Below are positions 24,531 to 33,884 of a DNA stretch of 64,000 bases, piece after piece. The stretch lies in NCBI GenBank assembly GCA_039714435.1, contig JBDLJJ010000001.1:5253-69252 (forward strand), in the 5' to 3' direction. The stretch's first letter is position 1. Each line of letters opens with the position of its first letter. The stretch comes from JAZDDE01 sp039714435. Its GTDB lineage: Bacteria; Gemmatimonadota; Gemmatimonadetes; Palauibacterales; Palauibacteraceae. The position numbers were made by a program, and so were the translations under genes. The notes under the pieces are model-generated. The model made no database searches and had not been told where the DNA came from. It worked only from the letters and a program-made list of their open reading frames with translations.

Positions 24531-26869
24531 CGCCGCTCGAGTCCGATCTCATGACTTCGCCGGAAGCGATCTCGCCGCCGGACGCCGGGGAATCGAGCCG
24601 CCCGGCGCCGGAGCGTGATGATTTGCTCAGCCTGGCCATCCGGCACGGGCTGAGCGAACAGGAGTTCGACGCCATCCTGGAAATCCTCGGCCGCCTGCCG
24701 AGCCTGCCTGAGGTCGGGGTGTTCAGCGCCATGTGGTCAGAGCACTGCGGATACAAGAACTCCCGCCCCTTACTCAGGACGCTGCCCACGACGGGGGACC
24801 TGGTGGTCGAGGGCCCGGGCGAAAACGCCGGGGTAATCGACGCCGGCGACGGGTGGGGTGTGGCGTTCAAAATCGAGTCTCACAACCACCCCTCCGCGGT
24901 CGAGCCCTACCAGGGAGCCGCTACCGGAGTAGGCGGAATCCTGCGCGACGTGTTCACGATGGGCGCCCGGCCTATCGCCGTGCTGAACAGTCTTCGCTTC
25001 GGTTCGCTCGACTCGGCGCGGTCGCGCTTCCTGCTCGACGGGGTGGTCCGGGGGATCGGTGATTACGGCAACTGCGTCGGGATTCCGACCGTCGGCGGGG
25101 AAACGGTCTTCGACCCGGCTTACGAACAGAATCCGCTCGTCAACGCCATGTGCATCGGCGTGGTGCGCCTCGATTCACTGGCCCGGGGCCGGGCGGACGG
25201 AGTCGGCAACCCGGTCATGGCGGTCGGGGCCAGAACCGGCCGCGACGGCATACACGGGGCGACGTTCGCCTCCGCCGAGCTGGACGAGTCGAGCCACGAG
25301 AGCCGCCCACAGGTACAGGTCGGAGACCCGTTCACCGAGAAATTGCTCCTCGAGGCCAGCCTGGAGCTCATTGAGAGAGATCTTCTGGTCGGCATCCAGG
25401 ACATGGGCGCCGCGGGCCTCACGTCCAGTGCGGCGGAGATGGCCTCCAGATCCGGCTCCGGCATCGACATCGATGTGGGTCTCGTACCTGTCCGGGAGCC
25501 GGATATGACCCCGTACGAGATCCTTCTCTCCGAGTCGCAGGAGAGAATGCTCCTGGTTACGCGTCCCGAGCGCGTGGCCGACGTCCGGGAGGTGCTCGAG
25601 CGCTGGGACCTGCAGGCCGCGACTATCGGGTCCGTGACAGACGACGGAATCTTCCGGGTGCGTGAAAACGGCCAGGTGGTGGCCGAGATTCCGGTCGCGC
25701 CGCTCGTGGACGGCTGCCCGACCTACACGCGCGAGGCAGTGGAGTCTCCCGAAATCATACGGCTACGGGAGCTGGACCTTACCGAAGTATCTGGCCTGAA
25801 CGCTGATTCTGAGGCGGAGGAATCGCTGCTCAGCCTGCTCCGCTCGCCCACGATCGGATCCCGGCGCTGGATCTACGAACAGTACGACACATCGGTCCGG
25901 ACGAACACGGTCGTCGGTCCCGGTTCTGACGCCGCCGTCCTGCGGCTGGAAGACACAGGCCGCGGAATCGCGGCCAGCGTAGACGGCAACGGACGATACG
26001 TGTGGCTGGAGCCCAGACGAGGGGCGGCGATCGCCGTGGCGGAGGCTGCCCGCAATGTGGCCTGCGCTGGGGCGCGGCCGGTGGCGGTCACCAATTGTCT
26101 CAATTTCGGCAACCCGTTGGGAGCGGCCGTCTACTACCAGCTGTCGGAGGCGGTGGCGGGGCTAGGCGAGGCCTGTGAGGCACTCGGCACGCCGGTTACC
26201 GGCGGCAACGTCTCACTGTACAACGAAACCCCCTCGGGTCCGATCTATCCGACGCCGGTAGTGGGAATGATCGGCCTGCTCTCTTCGCTCGATCGTGTGG
26301 TTCCCAGTGCTTTCCGCGAAACCGGCGACGTCGTCCTGCTGGTGGGCGATACGGCCGAGGAATTGGGTGGCTCCGAGTACCTGGCCGTGCGGCACGGGCT
26401 CGTGGCGGGCGCTCCGCCTGAGATCGATCTGGCGCAGGCGCGAAGGCTGGTAGACTTTCTGGTCCGTGCTGCCGAAGAGGGGCTGCTGCGCTCGGCGCAC
26501 GACTGCTCGGACGGAGGGCTGGCGGTAGCTCTGGCCGAGTGCTCGATCGGATCCGCGGGATCCACATCGGGGCCGCTGGGGCTGGACGCACAGTTCCATT
26601 CCGGCGTGGGAGCGGCCGCCGCTCTGTTCGGGGAGTCGCAGAACCGCGCCGTGCTGTCATGCACGGCCGCCGAAGAGGCGCGCCTGTGCGAACTGGCGAG
26701 TGAGTTCGACCTTCCCATCCACACGCTTGGTGCAGTCGCCGCTCCGCACGGTAGGTTTCGCCTGGCGGCTGATAGTGTGAAAATCGATCTGGAGGTCGGC
26801 GTAATCCAGGAGGCCTTCGAGTCCGCGCTGCCTGCGCGGATGGAAAAAGAGGCAGGTTTGACGGCGTGA
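24527..26869 (+). CDS. purL: Phosphoribosylformylglycinamidine synthase subunit PurL (small form)
   Basis: ATP-dependent synthetase subunit converting FGAR to FGAM. The 780 residues are the short PurL that needs separate PurS and PurQ, both of which are encoded just upstream. Recognisable stretches are MWSEHCGYKNSRP, VAFKIESHNHPSAVEPYQGA, DMGAAGLTSSAAEM and VTGGNVSLYNET. The GTG at 24527 overlaps the purQ stop; an in-frame ATG at 24551 would shorten the poorly conserved N-terminus by eight residues. The purF start overlaps its stop by 4 bp. Confidence 0.96.
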   Translation: MTPLESDLMTSPEAISPPDAGESSRPAPERDDLLSLAIRHGLSEQEFDAILEILGRLPSLPEVGVFSAMWSEHCGYKNSRPLLRTLPTTGDLVVEGPGENAGVIDAGDGWGVAFKIESHNHPSAVEPYQGAATGVGGILRDVFTMGARPIAVLNSLRFGSLDSARSRFLLDGVVRGIGDYGNCVGIPTVGGETVFDPAYEQNPLVNAMCIGVVRLDSLARGRADGVGNPVMAVGARTGRDGIHGATFASAELDESSHESRPQVQVGDPFTEKLLLEASLELIERDLLVGIQDMGAAGLTSSAAEMASRSGSGIDIDVGLVPVREPDMTPYEILLSESQERMLLVTRPERVADVREVLERWDLQAATIGSVTDDGIFRVRENGQVVAEIPVAPLVDGCPTYTREAVESPEIIRLRELDLTEVSGLNADSEAEESLLSLLRSPTIGSRRWIYEQYDTSVRTNTVVGPGSDAAVLRLEDTGRGIAASVDGNGRYVWLEPRRGAAIAVAEAARNVACAGARPVAVTNCLNFGNPLGAAVYYQLSEAVAGLGEACEALGTPVTGGNVSLYNETPSGPIYPTPVVGMIGLLSSLDRVVPSAFRETGDVVLLVGDTAEELGGSEYLAVRHGLVAGAPPEIDLAQARRLVDFLVRAAEEGLLRSAHDCSDGGLAVALAECSIGSAGSTSGPLGLDAQFHSGVGAAAALFGESQNRAVLSCTAAEEARLCELASEFDLPIHTLGAVAAPHGRFRLAADSVKIDLEVGVIQEAFESALPARMEKEAGLTA

Positions 26870-28311
26870 ACGGCAGGCCAGGAATTCGGAGGCGGCTGCC
26901 CACGTGGCGTGACGACGACCGCCTGCGGGACGAATGCGGCGTAGTGGGCGTGAGCGGGGCCATGGGTGCAGCCGAGCTGGCCTTTCTCGGCCTCTACGCT
27001 CTTCAGCACCGGGGCCAGGAGTCGGCTGGAATCGTGGCCGTCGATGAGAAAGGCCGGGCCCGCGTGCAGCGGGGTATGGGCCTGGTCAACGACGCCTTCA
27101 GCGACGAAGAGCTGGGCAGCCTTGTCGGCACGACTTCCATAGGACACGTGAGATATTCAACGGCTGGATCCTCGGCGCTTCGCAACGCCCAGCCTGTGAT
27201 GGTCAACTATCGGAACGGTCCGCTAGCCCTGGCCCACAACGGCAACCTGACGAACGCGGGCGAGCTGCGGGCCCGGCTCTCGGCCGAGGGCGCCATCTTC
27301 CAGACGGACAGTGACTCCGAGGTCATCATCCATCTGATCGCGCGCTCCCGCCGGCACACTCCGGACCAGCAGGTGGACGACGCGCTGTCGCAGGTAGCCG
27401 GCGCATTCTCACTGGTGCTCAGCGTGGGCAACGTCCTGTACGCCATCCGCGACTCGCGTGGCTTCCGGCCCCTGGTTCTGGGACGGCTTGGTGAGGCCGC
27501 CGTCGTGGCGTCGGAGACCTGCGCTCTGGACATCGTGGGCGCGGAATACGTGAGAGACATCGAGGCGGGCGAGGTTGTCCGAATCGAGAACGGGCGGGTC
27601 GAGTCTCTGCGTCCGCTGGAGCCCGCCGAGCCCTCTCCATGCCTGTTCGAGTTGGTCTATTTCGCCCGCCCCGATTCACGCCTGTGGGGCTGCAGCGTCG
27701 ACAGCGCCCGCCGGGAATTCGGGCGGCGGCTGGCCCAGGAGCACCCGGTAGAAGCCGACTGCGTGTTCTCGGTGCCCGACTCGTCCAATTCGGCGGCGCT
27801 CGGGTACAGCGAGGAGTCCGGCGTCCCGTTCGAGCTGGCGCTGATCAGAAACCATTACGTGGGCCGAACGTTCATTCACCCGACGCAGGCCGACCGCGAC
27901 TTCCAGGTTAGAATCAAGTATAATCCAGTACGGGAACTTATTCAGGACAAACGCGTTATCGTAGTCGATGACTCTCTAGTGAGAGGGACTACGAGCCGCG
28001 GCCTGGTTCAGCTTCTGCGCGACGCGGGCGCCAGTGAAATCCATCTCAGGGTGGCGTCACCCCCTATCATTTCGCCCTGCTACTACGGCATAGACATGCC
28101 TTCGCGGGACGAGCTTATCGGGAGCCGCCACAGCGTGGAGGAAATCCGCCACAAGCTGGGCGTGGAGTCACTCGGTTACCTGTCCCTGGAAGGCATGCTG
28201 TCGAGGGTCGAGGACTTCGGGCCCTTCTGTGACGCCTGCTGGACAGGCAACTACCCCGCCCCCCTACTGGACCTTCAGCACGGGGTTCCGCTCCACGAGG
28301 CGTCCCACTGA
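26866..28311 (+). CDS. purF: Amidophosphoribosyltransferase
   Basis: First committed enzyme of purine synthesis (PRPP plus glutamine to phosphoribosylamine). The 481 residues start with a propeptide of about 23 residues; removal would expose the catalytic cysteine (C24) in DECGVVGVSG. Also visible are LQHRGQESAGI, the PRPP loop VIVVDDSLVRGTTSR and, near the C-terminus, FCDACWTGNYP. The CxxC there plus the cysteines in WGCSVDS and SPCYYGID fit the 4Fe-4S-containing Bacillus-type enzyme. Last gene of the coupled purB-C-S-Q-L-F run, with a GTGA overlap with purL. Confidence 0.96.
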   Translation: MNGRPGIRRRLPTWRDDDRLRDECGVVGVSGAMGAAELAFLGLYALQHRGQESAGIVAVDEKGRARVQRGMGLVNDAFSDEELGSLVGTTSIGHVRYSTAGSSALRNAQPVMVNYRNGPLALAHNGNLTNAGELRARLSAEGAIFQTDSDSEVIIHLIARSRRHTPDQQVDDALSQVAGAFSLVLSVGNVLYAIRDSRGFRPLVLGRLGEAAVVASETCALDIVGAEYVRDIEAGEVVRIENGRVESLRPLEPAEPSPCLFELVYFARPDSRLWGCSVDSARREFGRRLAQEHPVEADCVFSVPDSSNSAALGYSEESGVPFELALIRNHYVGRTFIHPTQADRDFQVRIKYNPVRELIQDKRVIVVDDSLVRGTTSRGLVQLLRDAGASEIHLRVASPPIISPCYYGIDMPSRDELIGSRHSVEEIRHKLGVESLGYLSLEGMLSRVEDFGPFCDACWTGNYPAPLLDLQHGVPLHEASH

Positions 28312-28336
28312 GGCACCCCCACGGAAAGCAATCAGC

Positions 28337-30997
28337 ATGAAACAGGCGTATTCCTTCGGCGATGGCCACGCTGACGGCCACCGGGGCCTAAAGGATCTTC
28401 TGGGTGGCAAGGGAGCCAATATCGCCGAGATGACCCGCCTCGGCGTGCCTGTTCCGCCTGGATTCACGATCACCACTGAAGTCTGCCGGCACCATCTGAT
28501 CAGCTCGGAGCTTCCCGAGGGATTGCACGATGAGGTCGTGGGGGCCCTGCGGCAGGTAGAGGCGCTTACCGGCAAAACTTTCGGAAGCCCGGACGATCCT
28601 CTTCTGGTTTCGGTTCGCTCCGGCGCCGCCATTTCGATGCCGGGAATGATGGACACGATTCTCAACTTGGGCCTGAATGACCAGACGGTGAAGGGGCTGG
28701 CGCGGGTGTCGGAGGATGAGCGCTTCGCGTACGACAGCTATCGCCGTTTCATTCAGATGTACGGTGTGGTCGTGCTCGGAGTGCCCCACTCCGGATTCGA
28801 ATCCATCTTCTCGGACGAGAAGCAGAAGTCCGGCGCCGAAGAAGATCAGGACATCAGCGCCGCACACTTGCGCCAGATTATCGAGCGCTACCGCGACCTT
28901 ATCGTGCGGGAAGGCAGCGGTCCCTTTCCCGACAGCCCGGTAAAGCAGATCTGGGGAGCTATCGAGGCGGTGTTCCACAGTTGGCGTAATCCGCGGGCCC
29001 GCGCTTACCGCCGGGAATACGGCATCCCCCACGATCTGGGCACCGGGGTCACGGTGCAGGCGATGGTATTCGGCAACCGGGGTCTGGGAAGCGGTACCGG
29101 AGTGGCCTTCACCCGCAACGCCGCCACCGGCGAGCCGGTCCTGTTCGGCGAGTTCCTCGTCAACGCTCAGGGAGAGGACGTCGTGGCCGGTATCCGCCAC
29201 CCGCTCTCGATCGATCAGATGCAGGACCATCTGCCCGAGGCCTATGAACAGCTCGTCGAAACAGCCGCCAGGCTCGAGCAGCACTACGGCGACATCCAGG
29301 ATCTGGAGTTCACGGTCGAGGACGGGCGGCTTTTCCTTCTCCAGACGCGGACAGGAAAGCGTACCGCGCAGGCCGCCGTGCGCATTGCCGTGGACATGGC
29401 CGACGAAGGGTTGATCGACCGCAGGGCGGCAGTCCTGAGAGTCACGCCCCAGAGAATCGAACAGGTCCTGCACTCTACCGTGGACCCGGAGGCCGAGTTC
29501 GAGTCGATGGCGGTCGGAATACCCGCCTCCCCTGGCGCCGCGAGCGGAGGGCTCGTCTTCACGTCCGAGGAAGCCATCACCGCAGCCGCGGAAGGAGAAG
29601 CGGTTATCCTCGTCCGCCGTGAGACGTCGCCGGACGACTTCGAGGGCATGGTCGCGGCCCAGGCGATCGTCACGACGCGGGGAGGAAAGGCGAGCCACGC
29701 GGCGGTCGTGGCGCGTGGGATGGGCAAGTGCTGCGTGGTGGGAACCCGCGACCTGCTCATCGATGAAGCGGCGGGCGAGATTCGCAGCAACGGAGTCGTC
29801 GTTCGGCGCGGCGAACCGCTCACGGTAGACGGTTCTTCAGGCGAAATCATCGCGGGCACGATACCGACCGTGAAGCCCGAACCGGGCGAGTATTTCAACA
29901 CGATCATGGACTGGGCCGACGAGTACAGGGTCCTGTCCGTACGGGCCAACGCCGACACGCCCGAAGACGCGCTACGCGGCCGTCAGTTCGGGGCGGCGGG
30001 AATAGGCCTGTGCCGCACGGAGCACATGTTCGTGGGCGAACAGCGAATCGATGCGATCCGAATGATGATCATGGCCCGGGACGACGAGTCTCGCAGCCGG
30101 GCGCTCGATCTGCTGCTGCCCATGCAAAGGAGTGATTTCGACGGGATCTTCCGGGCCATGGACGGGCTGCCCGTCACCATCCGGCTTCTCGACCCTCCCC
30201 TGCACGAGTTTCTTCCTGATGAGCCCGAGGAGCTGGAGCGCATGGCCCGGCTGCTGGAAGTCTCGCTCGAGGACGTGGCGCAGCGCGTGATCACGCTGGA
30301 GGAGGCTAATCCCATGCTCGGCCACAGGGGCTGCCGGCTGGGGTACTCGATTCCCGCCATTACCGAGATGCAGGCCAGAGCAATCTTCGAGGCCGCTGTC
30401 GCTGTGCAGCAGGACGGGGTGGCCGTTATTCCCGAAATCATGGTTCCACTTGTCTCCACGGCGGCCGAGTTGGCGCAGCAGGCCGAACTGGTGCACCGGG
30501 TGGCGGCTGAGGTGTTCGCAGCGGCCGGTACGCGCGTGTCCTACCTGGTCGGTACGATGATCGAGCTGCCTCGGGCCTGTTTGACGGCGGCCGAGATCGC
30601 GGAACCGGCTGATTTCTTTTCGTTTGGAACCAACGACCTCACCCAGACCACTTTCGGGCTCTCCCGCGATGACGCCGGGTCGTTCTTGCCACTATACCTG
30701 GAGAGCGGCGTGTTCGGCGCGGATCCGTTCCAGACGATAGACCGTGCTGGCGTGGGCCGCCTTATGAGTATCGCCGTTACCGAAGGCAAGGCCAGGAAGG
30801 AGTCGCTGAAGATCGGAATCTGCGGCGAGCATGGAGGCGACCCCGACTCGGTAGACTTCTGTCACGAGTTGGGCCTGGACTACGTGTCCTGCTCGCCCTT
30901 CCGAGTGCCGGTAGCCCGACTGGCGGCTGCCCACGCAGCGCTTGCCAGAGCGCCCGCTGACGCGCCCGCCGCAGCGCCCGCCGAAGGTGAGTCGTAG
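28337..30997 (+). CDS. ppdK: Pyruvate, phosphate dikinase
   Basis: Reversible interconversion of pyruvate, ATP and phosphate with PEP, AMP and PPi. The 886 residues show the nucleotide-binding start DLLGGKGANIAEMTRLGVPV, a central phosphohistidine domain with TRGGKASHAAVVARGMG, and a C-terminal PEP-binding TIM barrel with GLCRTEHMF, GHRGCRLG and FGTNDLTQTTFG. The ATG at 28337 follows GGAAAG and gives the canonical N-terminus; the open frame continues upstream without family similarity. It lies 25 bp after purF, so it may share that transcript. Together with fbp elsewhere in the window it suits gluconeogenic flux. Confidence 0.96.
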   Translation: MKQAYSFGDGHADGHRGLKDLLGGKGANIAEMTRLGVPVPPGFTITTEVCRHHLISSELPEGLHDEVVGALRQVEALTGKTFGSPDDPLLVSVRSGAAISMPGMMDTILNLGLNDQTVKGLARVSEDERFAYDSYRRFIQMYGVVVLGVPHSGFESIFSDEKQKSGAEEDQDISAAHLRQIIERYRDLIVREGSGPFPDSPVKQIWGAIEAVFHSWRNPRARAYRREYGIPHDLGTGVTVQAMVFGNRGLGSGTGVAFTRNAATGEPVLFGEFLVNAQGEDVVAGIRHPLSIDQMQDHLPEAYEQLVETAARLEQHYGDIQDLEFTVEDGRLFLLQTRTGKRTAQAAVRIAVDMADEGLIDRRAAVLRVTPQRIEQVLHSTVDPEAEFESMAVGIPASPGAASGGLVFTSEEAITAAAEGEAVILVRRETSPDDFEGMVAAQAIVTTRGGKASHAAVVARGMGKCCVVGTRDLLIDEAAGEIRSNGVVVRRGEPLTVDGSSGEIIAGTIPTVKPEPGEYFNTIMDWADEYRVLSVRANADTPEDALRGRQFGAAGIGLCRTEHMFVGEQRIDAIRMMIMARDDESRSRALDLLLPMQRSDFDGIFRAMDGLPVTIRLLDPPLHEFLPDEPEELERMARLLEVSLEDVAQRVITLEEANPMLGHRGCRLGYSIPAITEMQARAIFEAAVAVQQDGVAVIPEIMVPLVSTAAELAQQAELVHRVAAEVFAAAGTRVSYLVGTMIELPRACLTAAEIAEPADFFSFGTNDLTQTTFGLSRDDAGSFLPLYLESGVFGADPFQTIDRAGVGRLMSIAVTEGKARKESLKIGICGEHGGDPDSVDFCHELGLDYVSCSPFRVPVARLAAAHAALARAPADAPAAAPAEGES

Positions 30998-31044
30998 CGC
31001 CCTTCCGCAGTGGCTTCTGCCGGCTCCCAGCCCTATTATTCGGG

Positions 31045-32649
31045 ATGTTTAACCAAAAAACTCGCTCCGCGATTGTCCCGATTATTGCCCTCTCCCTGGC
31101 TGCCTGCGGGGGGCGTGGCTCTCAGGGCTCGAACACGAGCCCGCAGGCTGCCGCCACAGGACTGGTTTGCGCCACCGTTCTGTCCACAAACGACACACAC
31201 GGCCAACTCGTGCCCCGCACCTTTCGCCGGATGGGTGAACGCGAAGTGGGAGGATCGGCCGTGCTGGGCGCCTATTTCGGAGCCATCCGGGACACGTCCA
31301 GCTGCCCGGTGTTCTTGTTCAGCGGCGGCGACATCATGCAGGGAACGCCGGTATCGAATCTCCTGGAGGGGGTGTCAACGATCGCCGCCTTCAACGAGCT
31401 GGACTACGACGCCGCCGCGCTCGGAAATCACGAATTCGACTGGGGCATCATCATTCTGCGCCAGCGCATGGAGCAGGCTGACTTCCCCATCCTGGGCGCC
31501 AACGTGTATGAACGCGCCACAGGCGAGCACCCGGAGTGGCTGAGTCCGACAGCCGTGGTCGAGCGACAGGGAGTGCGTATCGGCGTCGTGGGTCTGGCCA
31601 CTCGCTCGACTCCGACTTCCACCCGTCCCTGGAACGTTTCGGAGCTGGAGTTTCGGCCTGTCTCGGAAGCGCTGAACGAGTACGTGCCGCAGCTCAGAGC
31701 TCAGGGCGTGCACTTCGTGGTGGCGACTATGCACGCGGGCGGGTTCTGCCGCAGCGATGAAGGCTGCGGCGGAGAAGCGTTCGATGAGGTGGGAGCAGCT
31801 GCTGAGCTGCCGGATTATGTCGTCACCGGCCACACCCATAGCCATCTCGAGCAATCGGTGCGGGGGGTCCCCATCATTCAGTCGCGATCCAGCACGGCTG
31901 CGTTTGGAGTCGGGCGCATGACGAGGACGGCTGGAGGTGAGATCTCGGCCCATATCGTTGACATCGTGGACGCGTACGCCGATCAAGTGACACCTGACCC
32001 GGACCTGGTGGAGATAGTCGGGAACTACGTGGCGCAGGTGGCTGACATCTCAGAGCGGCTCATCGCGGCTGAAATCGCAGACGATCTTCCCCGCGTGAGC
32101 GGCGGCCAGGCCGGCTACCCGCTCGGACGCTTGATCGCGGACGCACAGCGGGGATCAGCCGGAACGCAGATCGCCATCATGAACAACGGCGGGATTCGAA
32201 CCGACCTGGCCGCGGGCCAGCCCACGTTCGGCGACCTGTTCAGCATCCAGCCGTTCGGCAACGTGCTCGTGAGGCTCACCGTAAGTGGGAGCGTCGTCCT
32301 GGCGGCGCTGGAGCACGCTCTGGAGGACGGAGATCCCGACGCTCACATCAGCGGTATCGTGGCGCGCTACGATCCTGCCGCTGGGCAGGGCTCCCGGGTG
32401 CTGTCCGCCGTTCTAACGGACGGACAAGAGGTAGTTACCAGCGGTAGCTATACGGTTGTGGTCAACGACTTCATGGCCGGCGGTGGTAGCGGCTTCACCA
32501 TGTTCGAGGACGCCGAGGAACTCAAGGTCACGGGTACGGCGGATCTGGATGCCCTCATCGCCTGGATCGAGGCAGCGGAGCAGCCGGTAGTTGGCCCGTC
32601 CGACCCACGCTGGGTGGCCGCGCCCGGCGGCTCGAATGGCTCGGATTGA
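31045..32649 (+). CDS. Lipoprotein 5'-nucleotidase / 2',3'-cyclic phosphodiesterase (UshA-like)
   Basis: Cell-surface or periplasmic metallophosphatase releasing nucleosides from nucleotides. The 534 residues begin with a lipoprotein signal (MFNQKTRSAIVPIIALSLAAC, lipidated cysteine at 21; 20 residues precede it). The calcineurin-like domain has STNDTHGQL, FSGGDIMQG, GNHEFDWG and GHTHSH. A C-terminal 5'-nucleotidase domain follows, with MNNGGIRTDLAAG and VVNDFMAGGGSGF. The stop overlaps or abuts the adenosine deaminase start, which suggests AMP to adenosine to inosine salvage. Substrate preference cannot be read from the sequence. Confidence 0.9.
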   Translation: MFNQKTRSAIVPIIALSLAACGGRGSQGSNTSPQAAATGLVCATVLSTNDTHGQLVPRTFRRMGEREVGGSAVLGAYFGAIRDTSSCPVFLFSGGDIMQGTPVSNLLEGVSTIAAFNELDYDAAALGNHEFDWGIIILRQRMEQADFPILGANVYERATGEHPEWLSPTAVVERQGVRIGVVGLATRSTPTSTRPWNVSELEFRPVSEALNEYVPQLRAQGVHFVVATMHAGGFCRSDEGCGGEAFDEVGAAAELPDYVVTGHTHSHLEQSVRGVPIIQSRSSTAAFGVGRMTRTAGGEISAHIVDIVDAYADQVTPDPDLVEIVGNYVAQVADISERLIAAEIADDLPRVSGGQAGYPLGRLIADAQRGSAGTQIAIMNNGGIRTDLAAGQPTFGDLFSIQPFGNVLVRLTVSGSVVLAALEHALEDGDPDAHISGIVARYDPAAGQGSRVLSAVLTDGQEVVTSGSYTVVVNDFMAGGGSGFTMFEDAEELKVTGTADLDALIAWIEAAEQPVVGPSDPRWVAAPGGSNGSD

Positions 32650-32657
32650 GTCCCGGC

Positions 32658-33698
32658 ATGCAGCCTGATGAGCTGCGCCGCCTGATTCGAGAGGTTCCCA
32701 AGACAGAGCTTCACGTCCATCTGGACGGGTCTCTGCGCCCTGAGACAATCCAGGATCTGGCTGCGACCTACGGCGTCGAGCTTCCCTTCAGTGAGATCGA
32801 CGAATTGGCCGACTACCTCCTCGTGCGGGACGCGGCGAACCTGGAGGACTACCTGGCACGGTTCGAAGTGACGCTGTCCGTAATGCAGCGCTCTGACGCC
32901 CTGGAGCAGATCGCCTACGAACTGTGCGAAGACGCGGCGGCGGAGAACGTACGCTACATGGAGATCCGCTACTCTCCGATTCTGCATACCCGGAACGGCC
33001 TTCCTCTGCCCGAGACGGTGGACGCACCCCTGCGGGGCATCCGGGCCGCGGAAGAAAAACTGGGGATTCGCGCCGCCTTGATCATCTGCGGCATTCGGAA
33101 CATGTCGGCGGACGCATCGCGGGACTTGGCGGACCTGGCCGTCGCCTACAAGGAGCGGGGCGTGGTGGGCTTCGACCTGGCCGGGGCCGAGTACAACTAT
33201 CCGGCCAAGAAACACAAGAACGCGTTTTACACAGTGCGAAACGCTAATATCAGCGCCACGATTCACGCCGGAGAAGCTTACGGACCCGAGTCCATCCATC
33301 AGGCCATCCACTACTGCGGGGCGCACCGAATAGGCCATGGCACGAGGCTGTTCGAGGATCCGGATCTCATGCAGTACGTCAACGACCACCGGATTCCGCT
33401 GGAAATCTGCCTCACGAGTAACGTGCAGACGCGGGCCGTGGCGGATTTCGCGAGCCACCCGGTGCGGCAGTACTACGACGCCGGGCTCGTGGTCAGTCTC
33501 CATACTGACAACCGGCTCATGAGCGGCACGACGGTGACGGAAGAGTATGCCCGGGCCGTCGAGCACCTGGACTTCGGGCTCGACGATGTGGCGCAGATGA
33601 TCCTGAACGGCTTTCGTAGTTCTTTCCTGCATCAGGGTGAGAGATCCGAATTGCTGGAAGAGGTAGCCCCCGAAGTGCTTAGCCTGGCGGAGGCCTAG
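32658..33698 (+). CDS. add: Adenosine deaminase
   Basis: Zn-dependent hydrolytic deamination of adenosine to inosine. The protein of about 346 residues carries the full metal and catalytic set: TELHVHLDGSLRP, GFDLAGAE, HAGEAYGPESI (catalytic glutamate), HRIGHGTRL, CLTSNVQT and SLHTDNRLMSGT. The ATG at 32658 is chosen; a TTG at 32646 overlaps the upstream nucleotidase stop (TTGA), and this genome often uses such overlaps, so the longer form is equally possible. Pairs functionally with the nucleotidase upstream. Confidence 0.94.
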   Translation: MQPDELRRLIREVPKTELHVHLDGSLRPETIQDLAATYGVELPFSEIDELADYLLVRDAANLEDYLARFEVTLSVMQRSDALEQIAYELCEDAAAENVRYMEIRYSPILHTRNGLPLPETVDAPLRGIRAAEEKLGIRAALIICGIRNMSADASRDLADLAVAYKERGVVGFDLAGAEYNYPAKKHKNAFYTVRNANISATIHAGEAYGPESIHQAIHYCGAHRIGHGTRLFEDPDLMQYVNDHRIPLEICLTSNVQTRAVADFASHPVRQYYDAGLVVSLHTDNRLMSGTTVTEEYARAVEHLDFGLDDVAQMILNGFRSSFLHQGERSELLEEVAPEVLSLAEA

Positions 33699-33718
33699 GG
33701 CCGGATAGCGGGTACGCG

Positions 33719-33735
33719 AGAACCGACCCGGTTCT
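33719..33735. terminator. Stem-loop downstream of add
   Basis: A perfect 7-bp stem, AGAACCG (33719-33725) and CGGTTCT (33729-33735), with a 3-nt loop, 20 bp after the add stop and before the TonB receptor promoter region. No T-tract follows, so termination is uncertain. Confidence 0.35.
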
Positions 33736-33757
33736 AGTCAGGCGGTGACCCAGTCGT

Positions 33758-33763
33758 TACAAT
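33758..33763 (+). promoter_or_regulatory. Candidate -10 for the TonB receptor gene
   Basis: TACAAT at 33758-33763 in the 186-bp gap between add and the receptor gene, with a weak TAGTCA 17 bp upstream. It would give a leader of about 115 nt. The gap shows no other gene or obvious structured RNA. Confidence 0.25.
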
Positions 33764-33884
33764 TATGAGATGGCTGCGCTAAGTGCACTCGGCACGCTTC
33801 ACCTGACTGCGGTGATCGTGACCGATGCGTGACGCGTGGTCCTCTAAATATGGAAGTCTAACCTAGAGAAAGCGGGTCAGATCC

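Noticed and set aside
28388..29698. 436-codon frame antisense to ppdK
   Set aside because: The sense strand encodes a complete, motif-rich PPDK.
32448..33632. 394-codon frame antisense to nucleotidase/add
   Set aside because: It spans two real genes on the other strand and shows no domain.
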